A DNA stretch of 64,000 bases from Nemophila menziesii. Lineage: Eukaryota > Streptophyta > Magnoliopsida > Boraginales > Hydrophyllaceae. The notes beneath the pieces are model-generated. The model did no database searches. It saw only the letters and a list, made by a program, of their open reading frames with translations, and was not told the origin of the DNA. Positions 47,610 to 58,561 of this stretch are shown piece after piece; position 1 is the stretch's first letter, and each line of letters begins with the position of its first letter. The DNA lies in NCBI GenBank assembly GCA_029959085.1, contig JARWIR010000017.1, forward strand, positions 21,131,507 through 21,195,506, in the 5' to 3' direction. The position numbers and the translations under genes were made by a program.

Positions 47610-47900
47610 ATGGGGGTTTCGTCAGATGGGGAATTAGGGTTACATATAGGTTTTACTTTTTCCGATTTGGGGAAGAACAAACCTAATTCGATAATTAGGA
47701 AAACTATTAGACAAGCTATATGCTGCAGACAAAGATGGGGAACCGAAATTAATGATGAGGGTGTTCGAATAGTTACGGAAGCGTCGATTGATTTCTTCGA
47801 TGTCGAGTTCGCTGCAGACCAAATCTCACCTTGTCCCGAGGTAATAAAGAAATTAAATAATCTAATTTATGATTTCGGTCTTCTTTTTGTGCAGAGATAA
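47610..47900 (+). CDS. Small ORF in the LINE-3 leader, unrecognised
   Basis: A 96-codon ORF (MGVSSDGELG) ending in FVQR at 47900. The middle (IRKTIRQAICCRQRWGTEI) is basic and the rest acidic. It lies upstream of ORF1 in the presumed 5' UTR. Codon use looks protein-like, but I know no homologue. It could be an upstream ORF, a captured host exon or chance. Confidence 0.25.
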   Translation: MGVSSDGELGLHIGFTFSDLGKNKPNSIIRKTIRQAICCRQRWGTEINDEGVRIVTEASIDFFDVEFAADQISPCPEVIKKLNNLIYDFGLLFVQR

Positions 47901-48356
47901 AAAACGACAAACACTAAACTTGCATGGGGGAGGCGAAGAGTCGGGCTTTGGCGTGTATCCTTTGCACACTGTTATAGGCCTATCAAAGGAAGCTATTATA
48001 TTTTGATTTCTCCAAAATCAATTATGAAGCTAGATAATAATGATAACAGAGAGAGCAAAAGAAATTGCTGCAGAGAAGATCTCATCAATTACCGATGTCA
48101 TAAGAGAAATAACTCAACAAGCCTTAGCGTAATTAAGAAGCTTTATGAAGGTGTTCCAAGATGGCGCCTATATATACTAAAAAACGGGGAATGGGTCTCT
48201 ACAATCTCATCTCCTTTCTTCTGCTATTACTTAAGCTACTCCTCAGATAGCACCTTCCCCTTTCAACTTTTCCCTCTCACTTATATCGGCTTTATTTCTT
48301 ACCCACTCACCTTTTTCTGTAGTGTTTCAGTGTTTGTTGCTTGTTTAGGTATTGCT

Positions 48357-49799
48357 ATGGCATCAAGAGAGCATCACGCGTTACCTATAATCCCTCTTAA
48401 TGATCACAAAGCTCGTAAGTTGGGAGTAATCAACATTGGGTCTAAAGCTCGGCTCTCTGAAAGCATGAAAGAAGAAAAAGCAATTCTCATTAAGGCTATT
48501 GGAGACTCTGCCATCTACGCTGTGCAACTCAGGAAATTTATAGAAGACAGATGGGGAATACAAGGGTACTACAGACTTTCTAATATTAAAAATAACATGT
48601 TCAAGCTGGAGATTTTCAACGAAAAAGAGTTCAAACGAGTATGGGAAATGAGGCCAGGATTGTATCAAAAGCTCCACTTGAGTATGACCATGTGGCCTCT
48701 CGTAGTTGATTTCAATGATCTGGTGACAGACTACTCTTCAATCTGGGTCCAAGTCAGAGGACTTGCATTTAAGCAAAACAACCTAGATACAATTAAAGCT
48801 CTTGAGGTGTGTTTCATTAGGATTGAAGCTGTGGATCTTCCCAATGCTCAGAACTGTGATGTTAAAATTTTGAGGTTTAGAGCTAGAATCAACACCAAAT
48901 ACCCCATCCCCCCCGGAGCCTATCTATACCAAGAAGAAGGACCAGCTTGGGTGGTGTTCCAGTATGAGAATATGGGTTTACTATGCTTTAGGTGCGGGAG
49001 AATAGGACATCAATATGGAGATTGTCCAAACAAGAACATTAAACAGGTGGAAGACATCGATGAACGCAGGAAAGTTTCATGGAGCATCGATAACGTGGCG
49101 AAATTCCCTCCTTTCAACCCGATTTATGGACTTCATATTAAAAATAATGGGGAATTTACTAACTACTTTTATAATGATAAGTCTATTAAAGATGCAGGTC
49201 CAAGCAACAGATATAACAATCCAATCAGGGGCACTCAAATCCGAGAAGAAGAAGAAGATGTTCTCAGCAAATTCAACTACACAAAGAAAGGTAATGAGGG
49301 GAGAACGAGCAAGAAAAATCAAGATGAAGAAGAGAAGGACACGGAGGAGCAGGAGTGGGAGAACTGGAATAAACAAATACATGATCTCCGCAATGAGTTA
49401 CATGAATCATCTTTAAAAATGGAAGCTTTTAAAAGAACTCATGGAATAACAGATGAAGACGAAGGAGGAAATGAAGGAAGTATTCGAGCTGCGCTTATGG
49501 CATTTGAAGAGAAAATGAGGAAGATTAAAGGAAAATATGTGGCAAATTCCAACAACACCTCTAACCAGAACATGGATACTTCTTCAAATACTCAACAAAC
49601 CGTAAAAAGAAGAAGGGATGCGAGAGGAATAAGAATAGAGACTGGAAGTGGAGAAGTTAACTCAAAAATGGCTGGAAATTTCAAAAAACTGAGAGTGGTG
49701 GATCCCATTGAAGATTTCGTTAATAGTAATCAATTCAGTATCTTAGAGAATGAAAAAGAAGAGGCAGAAAGAAACAACATCCCCAAAGGGAAAGGATAA
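48357..49799 (+). CDS. LINE-3 ORF1: DUF4283/CCHC nucleic-acid-binding protein
   Basis: A 480-codon ORF from ATG 48357 (MASREHHAL); the frame is open further 5' but without family similarity. Residues ~20-170 form the DUF4283-type domain (LRKFIEDRWGIQGYYR, FKRVWEMRPGL, WVQVRGL). The knuckle CFRCGRIGHQYGDC is at about 48984-49026. The tail is E/K-rich and coiled-coil-like. It ends at TAA 49797. The same frame stays open from 49800 to 50033, so this stop may be a point mutation or a readthrough site. Role: the RNA-binding partner of ORF2 in LINE retrotransposition. Confidence 0.8.
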   Translation: MASREHHALPIIPLNDHKARKLGVINIGSKARLSESMKEEKAILIKAIGDSAIYAVQLRKFIEDRWGIQGYYRLSNIKNNMFKLEIFNEKEFKRVWEMRPGLYQKLHLSMTMWPLVVDFNDLVTDYSSIWVQVRGLAFKQNNLDTIKALEVCFIRIEAVDLPNAQNCDVKILRFRARINTKYPIPPGAYLYQEEGPAWVVFQYENMGLLCFRCGRIGHQYGDCPNKNIKQVEDIDERRKVSWSIDNVAKFPPFNPIYGLHIKNNGEFTNYFYNDKSIKDAGPSNRYNNPIRGTQIREEEEDVLSKFNYTKKGNEGRTSKKNQDEEEKDTEEQEWENWNKQIHDLRNELHESSLKMEAFKRTHGITDEDEGGNEGSIRAALMAFEEKMRKIKGKYVANSNNTSNQNMDTSSNTQQTVKRRRDARGIRIETGSGEVNSKMAGNFKKLRVVDPIEDFVNSNQFSILENEKEEAERNNIPKGKG

Positions 49800-49802
49800 G
49801 AT

Positions 49803-50033
49803 ATGAAGAACGTTACAAAAGAGGTTGATGAGGAGGATTCACAATATGAACCCGAGGAGGAGGAAGAGGGTAACTTCGAAAGCAGTGAAAATTACTTTGA
49901 GAAAGACTATGAAGGCGGAGGGGAGGATCACGACATGAACTTTCAGTATGCTGATGTGTTTGACGAAGAAGAGGTGGTCTTCGAAGATAAAAGTGGAGGC
50001 GGCAACTCCAAAAAAGCCGCAAAAATTAAGTGA
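49803..50033 (+). CDS. Acidic extension of LINE-3 ORF1
   Basis: 76 codons from ATG 49803, in frame with ORF1 and separated from it only by TAA plus one codon. Very rich in E/D (EEEEEGNFESS) with a short basic end (NSKKAAKIK). Its TGA (50031-50033) overlaps the presumed first codon of ORF2. Confidence 0.5.
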   Translation: MKNVTKEVDEEDSQYEPEEEEEGNFESSENYFEKDYEGGGEDHDMNFQYADVFDEEEVVFEDKSGGGNSKKAAKIK

Positions 50034-53000
50034 CAACATTATTCTGGAATGTTCAGGGTCTACGAGCGCCCTTAACATTAACTAAAGCTAGCTCGTTGGT
50101 GGCTCAATTTAGACCAAGTGTGGTGGCGTTTTGTGAGACGATATTGAGAGAAGTGGACTCTCAAGGTGTTTTGGCTCGGTTTGGTTTTGATAACTCCTTT
50201 TTTGTGGAACCCACTGGAAATGCATTTCACTCAGGAGGGTTCCTGATTTTGTGGCACTCTAATGTGCATCTTAATATTGTCTTTAGCTGTAATTCCTTTG
50301 TTATTGCTCGTATTAATGAACTTTCTTTTAACTATTATATTGTGTTTATCCATGCTCCCAATGACTTTAAACTAAGATTAGATACTTGGAAGGAAATTAC
50401 GAAATGGGGTGAAAGTTTCACAGAACCTTGGACAATTATAGGGGATTTTAATGAGATTCTCAATATTACAGAGAAAAATATTAAGAACAAGGCCAATATG
50501 GATCATATCAATGCTTTTATCGATTTTACCAATAGTAATTCTCTTGCGGAAATAAATTCTAATGGTTGTTTTTTTACTTGGTCTAACAGAATGGAAGGCG
50601 AGAAGAACGTCAAGACAAGAATTGATAGGGGACTAGCAACCTACGAATGGATGGAACGATTCCCGAGATCACAAATCTACATCCCACCGGCTATAGGGTC
50701 GGACCACTCTCCTTTAATTCTCTTTTATGATTTTAACATGAAAATAGGGAGAAAACACTTTAAATTCGAAACTAGATGGCTTGATGATGAGAATTGCAAA
50801 AAAATAATAGAAGACAGTTGGCCTATCCCTAATAACAATAGTCCTATACCAAACTTCATAAAAAAACGAGAATACACAAAAAAAGAACTTAGCGTTTGGA
50901 GTGAAAAAAAATTTAAAAATCATGAAATTACCATTAAAAAGCTTCAGGATAAGCTTATAAAGCTAAATAAAATTATTAATAAGGATACTACTCATGAGGA
51001 ACAACTTATCAAAGAAAAAATAAAAAAAGAATACGAGAAAGAAGAAAAATACTGGAGTGATAGAGCCAGACAAAATTGGCTCATTTACGGGGACAAGAAT
51101 ACAAAATATTTTCATTTAGCAACTATTAAGAGGAGGAAACTAAACAGAATTACTAGAATTAAAGATATAGATGGCATTTGGACAGATGACTCAGAGAATA
51201 TTAAAGGGAACTTCCAAGAATTTTATAAAAACCTTTTTAAAGGAAAAGGGGGTGAAGATGAAGCAATGGAGAAAGCAGTTAAATTTATTTTACCACGTGT
51301 CACTGATGATATGAATGAAGAATTAACAAAAAACCTAGTATTGAAGAAATAGAGAGGGCTGTCATGGATTTATCAGCATCAAAAGCTCCAGGACCGGATG
51401 GATTAAATGGTAAGTTTTACAAAGAATTTTGGGAAATTATTAAAAATGATGTGACACAGGTTGTTTTGGATTTTTTTGAAAATAACCGATCGGTGGAAAC
51501 TATTAACGATACACTTATAACGCTGATCCCGAAAGGATTAACACAAGAAAATTTAGGTGATTTCAGACCTATCTCGTGTGTCAACTTTATTTACAAAATC
51601 ATTACGAAGATTCTCTCCAATCGATTAAGAGAAATTATGGATAAAATTATTTCACCCACGCAGTCAGCTTTCATCAAAGGTCGAGCCATACAGGACAACA
51701 TATTAATAGCACAAGAAATATCCTTTTTTATGAGTAGAAAACGGAAAAATAAGAAAAATTTGGTGGCGATCAAGATTGATATGGCTAAGGCTTATGATCA
51801 GGTAAGATGGTCTTTCTTGTTTAAAGTTTTAAGTAAACTAGGGTTTTGTGACAAATGGATTGATTGGATGAAAAACTGTATCACTTCGGTATCCTTCTAT
51901 ATTAACATTAATGGAGAGAGACTTGAAAATTTTAAACCGGGGAGAGGACTTAGGCAAGGAGATCCTCTCTCCCCCTTCTTATTCTCTATTATGACTGAAT
52001 CTCTTATTAGTATCGTTGATCATTTCGTTGGTAACAAATTTATTAGTGGCATTAAAATAAATAGAAACTGCCCGACGATTTCTCATCTTTTGTTCGCAGA
52101 TGATTCACTTTTCTTTATAGATTTAGATGAGTCTGATATTGACTCCTTCAAAGATTGTCTGGACATATATTGTAAGGGATCAGGACAAGCAATTAACTTC
52201 AATAAATCAGCTATCATATTCAGTAAAGAAACAACAGAAGAGATAAAAGTTCCAGTAACTAAAAAATGGACATAAAAGAAACGGAAGACTTGGGATACTA
52301 TCTAGGAATCCCTCTATGCCATAAAAGGTCAAAGGTGGAATCTCTTGAATGGATAGCAAAAAAAGTTTTTAAAAATACAGAGGGTTGGAAAGCTAAGCTC
52401 CTATCAGAAGGGGGCAAAGAAGTACTCATTAAAGAAATTCTTCAAGCTATTCCTAATTATTACATGTCCATCTTTTCTTTCCCTATTAATTTTTGCAATA
52501 AACTTATCTTAGCTATTTCTAATTTTTGGTGGAATTCAGGTGAAAGAAATAGGATCCACTGGGTTGCATGGGAAAGAATAACGGTGAATAAAATTATTGG
52601 GGGACTCGGTTTTAAAGATTTCAAAAAAATGAACACGGTACTATTAGCCGCTCAAGCTTGGAGAATAATGAAGAATCCGACCAATCTGGCAGCTAGACTC
52701 CTTAAAGGTATCTATTTCAATAAATCTAGTTTTTTATCTTGTAAAGTTAAACAAAGCAGAACATGGAGTTGGGCAAGCATAATGGAAGGAAGAGATTTTA
52801 TCAAAAAACATGGAATAAAAAAAATAGGAAATGGAAAGGACACGGATATATGGAGCGAAAAATGGATAGATACGGAATAGAAATTAGAGAAACCAAAAGG
52901 GTCGAACTTTATAAAAGTGAATGAACTTATGAAGGAAGGACAGGAAGAATGGAATTTCGAAATTTTGGATAACCTTTTCCAAGAGCCGATAATCAACCTC

Positions 53001-53672
53001 ATAAAAAAAACAAAGATTAAAGAATTTGATACTATAGATAGATTCATATGGCCTTACTCAAAAGATGGGAATTACGACACAAAAACGGGGTACAAAGTAA
53101 TAGTAGAAGAGCAAAACAACAACAAGGCTACTACAATGAAAACAAGAGCTATGCAAGAATCAAAAATCTGGAAAAAAAATATGTAAATCAAATATTCCAA
53201 AAAAAATAAGATTATTTATGTGGAGGGTGGTCAATAATGCTATACCAACTAGAGTTAACCTTTCTAAAAGAAAATGTGCGGATGGTAAAAACTGTTTATG
53301 GTGCAACCAAGACAAAGAAGATGTCGAACATTTACTCCTTCAGTGCAAAATGTGCAAAGACATTTGGGCGGGATCGTTTCTGCAAATTAAGATACAAGAA
53401 AATATGAAAGACAATCTAGAAGACTGGTTCCTCAAAACTGTAAAATCATTCAAAAAGGGAGGTTGGGATGAGAAGGTGGTTCGAGACTTTATAATAATCA
53501 ACCAGTAGAATATCTGGAAAGCAAAAATGAAAGGAGTTCACGAAGGTACTGCAGCAAATGGAACTGTGATAAATATAGCATCAACAAAGCTAATGCAAGA
53601 AATACACGGAATTAACTAGATTAAAGAGGGTTATAAGGGCTTTAATAAATTAGAAGAACAAAGTGGAGAAAT
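50030..53672 (+). pseudogene. LINE-3 ORF2, 5' part: endonuclease, RT, zinc finger
   Basis: Endonuclease motifs: LFWNVQGLR at the start, IIGDFNEI (about 50440), TWSNR, GSDHSPLI (50698-50721). RT: SKAPGPDGLNGKFYKEFW (51380), FRPISCVNFIYKIITK, KIDMAKAYDQVRW (51770), GLRQGDPLSPFLFS (51949) and FADDSLFF (52095). The linker with LGIPLCHKRSK follows, then a zf-RVT cluster C-C-H-C (CLWCNQDKEDVEHLLLQC, about 53294-53348). The frame shifts at about 51335-51350, 52255 and 53180 (all beside A-runs), with stops at 52878, 53506 and about 53620. The first in-frame codon after the preceding ORF is GTG 50030. The protein continues at 61025. Confidence 0.85.
53668..53672. other. Sirevirus target-site duplication, left
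   Basis: GAAAT precedes the TG of the left LTR. The same five bases follow the right LTR at 61020-61024. Confidence 0.93.
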
Positions 53673-55046
53673 TGAAAGTCCTAGAAGGGGGTGAATAGGA
53701 TTACTAATAAGATTAATGCCTAATTAAAAATCTTTTGGACAATTATAAGTTTAAGAGAAAACTTCTAAGTCAACTTAATATATCAAACACTTATAGGATC
53801 ATGCAAAGGATAAGTTAGAGGTTCGATATATAAGTTTAACAAGTAAATCGACAATCTAATCTCTTACTACTCTAGAAGACAATATGTTAGATAAACTAGA
53901 TAATCAATATCACAATATTCATACTAGCATATTATCAAACATATAAAGTGCGGAAAGTAAATAGAGTAGGGATAGAAAGATACACACGATTTATAGTGGT
54001 TCGGTTTCCCTACATCCACTACCTAAGGAAGCCTCCTTAGGATTTCAAGCTTTTCACTAAGCTCCCGTGTCTCTCTTAACCGGGTGGAGAACACAATAAC
54101 CCTTACAACCTCTTCGATAACACGAAGGACAAACACTTTTGTAATCACAACACAAGGACACCAAGTATACTCCCTATACTTGAATTCTCTCTTAATCTAT
54201 CTATTACAAGACCTAGACTTAAGAGGATAGATACAAAGTGTTTAAGGGGTGAAACTACTTTGCTAGATAATCTCTTAAAGAGTAGATATAACTATAAGCA
54301 TGTAAACTCCTCTTGAGTAGATAAAACTTTGTGGCTTATTTGATTAACTCCTTGAATGAGTTGGATAGGACTAATAAGCTCACTAAGATTGATTTTGACA
54401 ATGTATAGCTCTTGACACATTCTTGAATGATAACAATTAAGCCCCTTAATGTTTGTAATTAGTTGGTGTAGTTGTAGCCTTCAAAGAGCTTCAATTTATA
54501 GCTGAAAATTGCTTCCAACGGTCATAAGGCTTGGGTCCAACGGATCTATTAATTTCCCAACGGATATATTTCTTATGACATAAACTTTGTGCAGAAAAAC
54601 CTTCCTTGCGGTGTACCGCAAGTATCGTGCGGTGTACCGCACCTCAACGGTTAGATTTTCTATCTCTCTGACGGGCTAGCCATGCACCGTGCCCTGGTCC
54701 GCATTCTTGGTCTGGTGTACCGCGCCATAGGTATGGTGTACCGCACCAAACATCTTTGATAGAATTGACCTATGCTTTGATGCTCGGATCAATAAATCTT
54801 CTTCACGAAAGTTGTATGTAACATCATTCTTATAAACATTGCAGTTGATCATTAAGGCTATATCTCAAAGTATATAAAGATATGAATAAAAGTATATGTA
54901 ATGAGATATAATAAGAATGGTATGAAAAGTGTTTTTGATGAACAATAGTGCAAGTTAGGATGAATATAACAAGAGTAATTAGCACACTAATCATAAGAGG
55001 ATTTGTCATATTAAAACAACCTATTAAGGGAGGCTATATGCCAACA
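53673..55046 (-). repeat. Sirevirus 3' LTR (left)
   Basis: 1374 bp, TG...CA. TATA box (TATAAA reversed) at 54495-54500. U3 carries GCGGTGTACCGC pairs at 54608/54629 and GGTGTACCGC at 54714/54735, both 21 bp apart. It has one more 21-bp unit than the partner LTR. Confidence 0.92.
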
Positions 55047-55060
55047 ATCTCCCCCTTTTT
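55047..55060 (-). other. Polypurine tract of the Sirevirus element
   Basis: Reads AAAAAGGGGGAGAT on the minus strand, directly before the 3' LTR, within CATCAAAAAGGGGGAGAT, the form typical of Sirevirus/SIRE-type elements. It primes plus-strand DNA. Confidence 0.88.
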
Positions 55061-56132
55061 GATGATGACAAATCCTTCACTAAAACACCTTAGGAATGAT
55101 ATGAAAGTTTAAGCACTAATGAAATTAAGCTCCCCCTCACAATAAGCATATAAGATTTGAGATGCATTTGTGAGATATAAAAAGTGCAATTTTTGAAAGT
55201 TTTAGTGCACATATTTCTCCCCCTTTGTCTTCATCAAAAAGACGGGGTAAAAACAACTAAAAATAGAAGAGCTAAAACTCAAGTGAATAGATTTTAAACA
55301 ACGATTCTAAGAGTGTGCAAGAGTTTAGGGATAAAAACAATTTTAGAAAGAGATGCACAAAGATAGATAATTGTAAGAGCTAAGAGATAGAGACTTTTTA
55401 CCAACTCCTTGATCGATAGATTTTCATTTCATATGCTTTCTAATGACACAAACGATTAGTTGCAATATATGAGATAAATGATTAGCCTAAGCATTTGAGC
55501 TTTTAAATATGATTTAACAAAAACTCCCCCTTACACAATGCATAGAGTTTGTTTCAATTTTGTAAAAGTTTGATCTACAATTTCTCCCTAAAAAAATATT
55601 TGAAATCATTTTTAAGAAATTTAGGGGTAAAATGTAATTTTTTGAAAAGTATAGGTGTTAAAAATTATTTTTCAAAAAGTTTGGGGACTCAAAAGCAATT
55701 TGAAAAATCTTTTAGGGACCTAAGTGCATTTTTCAACCATTTTAAGAATAAAGACAAATAGAACAAACTATAGGGACTAAAGAGCAATATAAAACAAGAT
55801 CAAGGATTATAGATGCAATAGTACCTATATCATCAAAGAAAAAAGTTAGCAACAACAACACATATAAATAATATCCCAAGCATAAAAATTTAGCATCTAA
55901 CATTCAAGATAAAAACAAAACATACTGAACCAATTATCCAAGTTAAACACAAAGCATCCTAAACCATTATCCAAATAAAACCAAGTAGCAATAATATCCT
56001 AAATGTCCAAAACACGGACCCAAAAACAATTAAAGCATAAACACCACATACTTAGTCCAAAACAACCACAATAAAACAAATAAAAACCAAGAAGGATAAA
56101 ATGAAGATTTAAAAACACCCAAACACGACCAA
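55061..56132 (-). other. Noncoding 3' internal region of the Sirevirus element
   Basis: About 1.07 kb between the second ORF and the polypurine tract. AT-rich, with repeated GGGACTAAA/TTTTTGAAAA-like stretches around 55590-55790 and no convincing ORF. Confidence 0.6.
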
Positions 56133-57371
56133 TTAACGATTTTCACGGGGAGAGCGGCTTCTAGAACGGTGGCGAGAATGAGACACATCATCCTTAATGC
56201 ACGATACATCATTTTTCACGCAAGTCAACTCACTAGCAAGAATTCCCAATTTCTCTTCTAAAACCCCAAATTTTCTTTCTAATTTCTCTTCCAAAACCTC
56301 GAATTTTCTACCCATATAATCCATAAAACGAGTTATTGTGCTTTCAAAACGAGATGGATTAGGAGGATCCTCATGAATGGGTTGGCTTTGAGTAGGCTCA
56401 TTAGGGATAGGATTTTGTTGGGCCGGGTTATCCAATAGTTCAAGTGAGTTAAGCTCCGGACCGAAAGTTCCTTCTTTTGCTTGTAAGATACGATTACGAA
56501 TTGAAGCATCCGAAATACGATTAATATGTGAGTACGAAACATAGGTGTTATTATAGATAGCAAATTTCATTCTCTTAATCGTGCTATAATCAAAACACCA
56601 AGCTTTATCTATTGGTCTCACATTAGTTCCTCCTAAAGAAATTCCACTTGCATCAAAGAGTTTGGTTAGAAAAATACCGTATGGAACTTTGTCCCTAGAT
56701 GCTCTAGCATGGTTCATCCATTTGAACATTATCGCAATAATGTTAATCCGTTGTTTAGCAAAGATCAAAAATAGGAGATAAGCTTCGTAAGGGATTAATT
56801 TAGCATCATGTTTATCCTTTGGAATCACGGCCGAAGTTAGAAATTTGTGAGCCACTATGAACTCCGGATCAAAATTACGTAAATTCCAATTTCCATCTCG
56901 AATAAGCATCCTACCATTAACGAATTCAATAACCTCGTTTTGAGCTACCACATCAAGACTAGAACCATCCCAACCACTAGACCAAAAGCCACTAAACCCA
57001 TCCGAAGGAATATCATATCGAGCACACAAATCATTTAACTTTAATCGTAAAGAAGTACCCGAAACTAATGATTTTATCGAATTATTAGCACAATTATATT
57101 CAAAGTTTGAGTAAAATTCTTCAATCAACCCACTAGCTAAGTGACTACCCGAAAATTGAAAGATATTGTGACAACCTTGAAAAGAGAGAAGTTGAAAGAG
57201 AGAATCATCACCGGAAGGAAAAGCTGAAGCACTTATGGTTCTGCCCGGGAGAGGATCGAATGGCCGGAGTGGAGGTGGTGTTGGTGACCTCGCCGGAGAT
57301 GGTGCACGGCGGCGGCTGGAGGAGGCTCCGGTGGTGGCTTTCTTCCTTGGAGCAGATTTCTTTTCTCTCAT
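56133..57371 (-). CDS. Sirevirus second ORF: plant-transposon-protein domain
   Basis: 412 codons, ATG 57371 (MREKKSAPRKK) to 56133, uninterrupted. The N-terminus (~40 residues) is basic and Ser/Pro-rich. Residues ~75-260 (LIEEFYSNFEY, LNDLCARYDIP, AHKFLTSAVIPK, PYEAYLLFLIFAKQRINI) resemble the putative plant transposon protein domain (Transposase_32 type) found in Athila and Sirevirus late ORFs, sometimes called envelope-like. The region at ~345-395 is a heptad-patterned coiled coil (KFEVLEEKLERKFGVLEEKL), and the C-terminus is R/S-rich (RHRSRSRSPRENR). I see no signal peptide or clear membrane anchor, so a nuclear or RNA-linked role is as likely as an envelope. It is intact while pol is gone. 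Confidence 0.7.
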   Translation of the reverse strand: MREKKSAPRKKATTGASSSRRRAPSPARSPTPPPLRPFDPLPGRTISASAFPSGDDSLFQLLSFQGCHNIFQFSGSHLASGLIEEFYSNFEYNCANNSIKSLVSGTSLRLKLNDLCARYDIPSDGFSGFWSSGWDGSSLDVVAQNEVIEFVNGRMLIRDGNWNLRNFDPEFIVAHKFLTSAVIPKDKHDAKLIPYEAYLLFLIFAKQRINIIAIMFKWMNHARASRDKVPYGIFLTKLFDASGISLGGTNVRPIDKAWCFDYSTIKRMKFAIYNNTYVSYSHINRISDASIRNRILQAKEGTFGPELNSLELLDNPAQQNPIPNEPTQSQPIHEDPPNPSRFESTITRFMDYMGRKFEVLEEKLERKFGVLEEKLGILASELTCVKNDVSCIKDDVSHSRHRSRSRSPRENR

Positions 57372-57451
57372 GGTGAAAAGAAGTGGGAAATGAAGGAGAG
57401 AGAGAGAGAAAGGATTGATTTGGTGGAGAAGATAGAGCTCTAGGCGGCGGA

Positions 57452-58392
57452 AATAGGGTGTAGAAGTCGCCGAAAATCGCAGCAGTGGGGAGAGGTTTTT
57501 GTTTTAATGGTGGAATGAAGAAAAAAAGGAGACTGACGGGTTTAAAACGTGGACAAAAAACTAACTCGCGGTGTACCGCGAAAACCGTGCGGTGTACCGC
57601 ACTGCAGAAATAAACTGGGCGAAAAATAAAGGAAAAATAAAAAGGCTGAAACCCTGGATCACGGTGTACCGCGGAGTGGTCTGGTGCACCGCAAAAACGT
57701 TCGACGAAGACACTAAGAAGGAATTTTTTGGTTCTTTTAAAAACACCCGAAACACATTCGAAACTTCCCCAAGAGATTCTGAATGGAATAAAACTTATAA
57801 GAAAATTTTTGTTTTGAAAAGAATCAACAAGGAAATCCCGAAAACACATAAAACAGTTTATTTCACAAATACCCCTATATTTTCTAAAAGTACAAAAAGA
57901 CCCAATGTAAAAACAAAGCAATATTAAGCATGATAGGGTGTAGAAGTCGCCGAAAATCGCAGCAGTGGGGAGAGGTTTTTGTTTTAATGGTGGAATGAAG
58001 AAAAAAAGGAGACTGACGGGTTTAAAACGTGGACAAAAAACTAACTCGCGGTGTACCGCACTGCAGAAATAAACTGGGCGAAAAATAAAGGAAAAATAAA
58101 AAGGCTGAAACCCTGGATCACGGTGTACCGCGGAGTGGTCCGGTGCACCGCAAAAACGTTCGACGAAGACACTAAGAAGGAATTTTTTGGTTCTTTTAAA
58201 AACACCCGAAACACATTCGAAACTTCCCCAAGAGATTCGGAATGGAATAAAACTTATAAGAAAATTTTTGTTTTGAAAAGAATCAACAAGGAAATCCCGA
58301 AAACACATAAAACAGTTTATTTCACAAATACCCCTATATTTTCTAAAAGTACAAAAAGACCCAATGTAAAAACAAAGCAATATTAAGCATGA
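57452..58392 (-). repeat. 480-bp direct duplication upstream of the second ORF
   Basis: 57452-57931 and 57932-58392 are nearly identical. The second lacks exactly 21 bp, one palindrome unit. Each copy holds the leader-like C/T-rich stretch (minus strand) just upstream of the second ORF and the palindrome cluster. The duplicated leader could give two transcription or splice starts. Confidence 0.9.
57567..57692 (-). promoter_or_regulatory. Palindrome cluster upstream of the second ORF
   Basis: GCGGTGTACCGC at 57568-57579 and 57589-57600 (21 bp apart), then GGTGTACCGC at about 57663 and a GGTGCACCGC variant at about 57683. The duplicated copy (58050-58150) has one fewer unit. It is placed 190-320 bp ahead of ATG 57371. 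A regulatory role is inferred from recurrence in the LTR U3. Confidence 0.5.
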
Positions 58393-58561
58393 AAAGGTCA
58401 AGATACACAAGATATTAGCGCATAGAGGATAAAGCACATAAAAACATAAAAATAAAAAAGAAGAAAGGAAAGAATTCACCGTATTTTCCTTTTACGAGGT
58501 TTGAGCGTCTTTTTGCATATAATTCCATTTTCTTGACGCTCAACACCTACAATGAATATTA

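Noticed and set aside
57208..58479. 423-codon minus-strand ORF spanning the 480-bp duplication
   Set aside because: Its protein is the same stretch read twice (duplicated DNA), rich in F/S/R, with no motif and a different frame from the real late ORF. It is open by chance.
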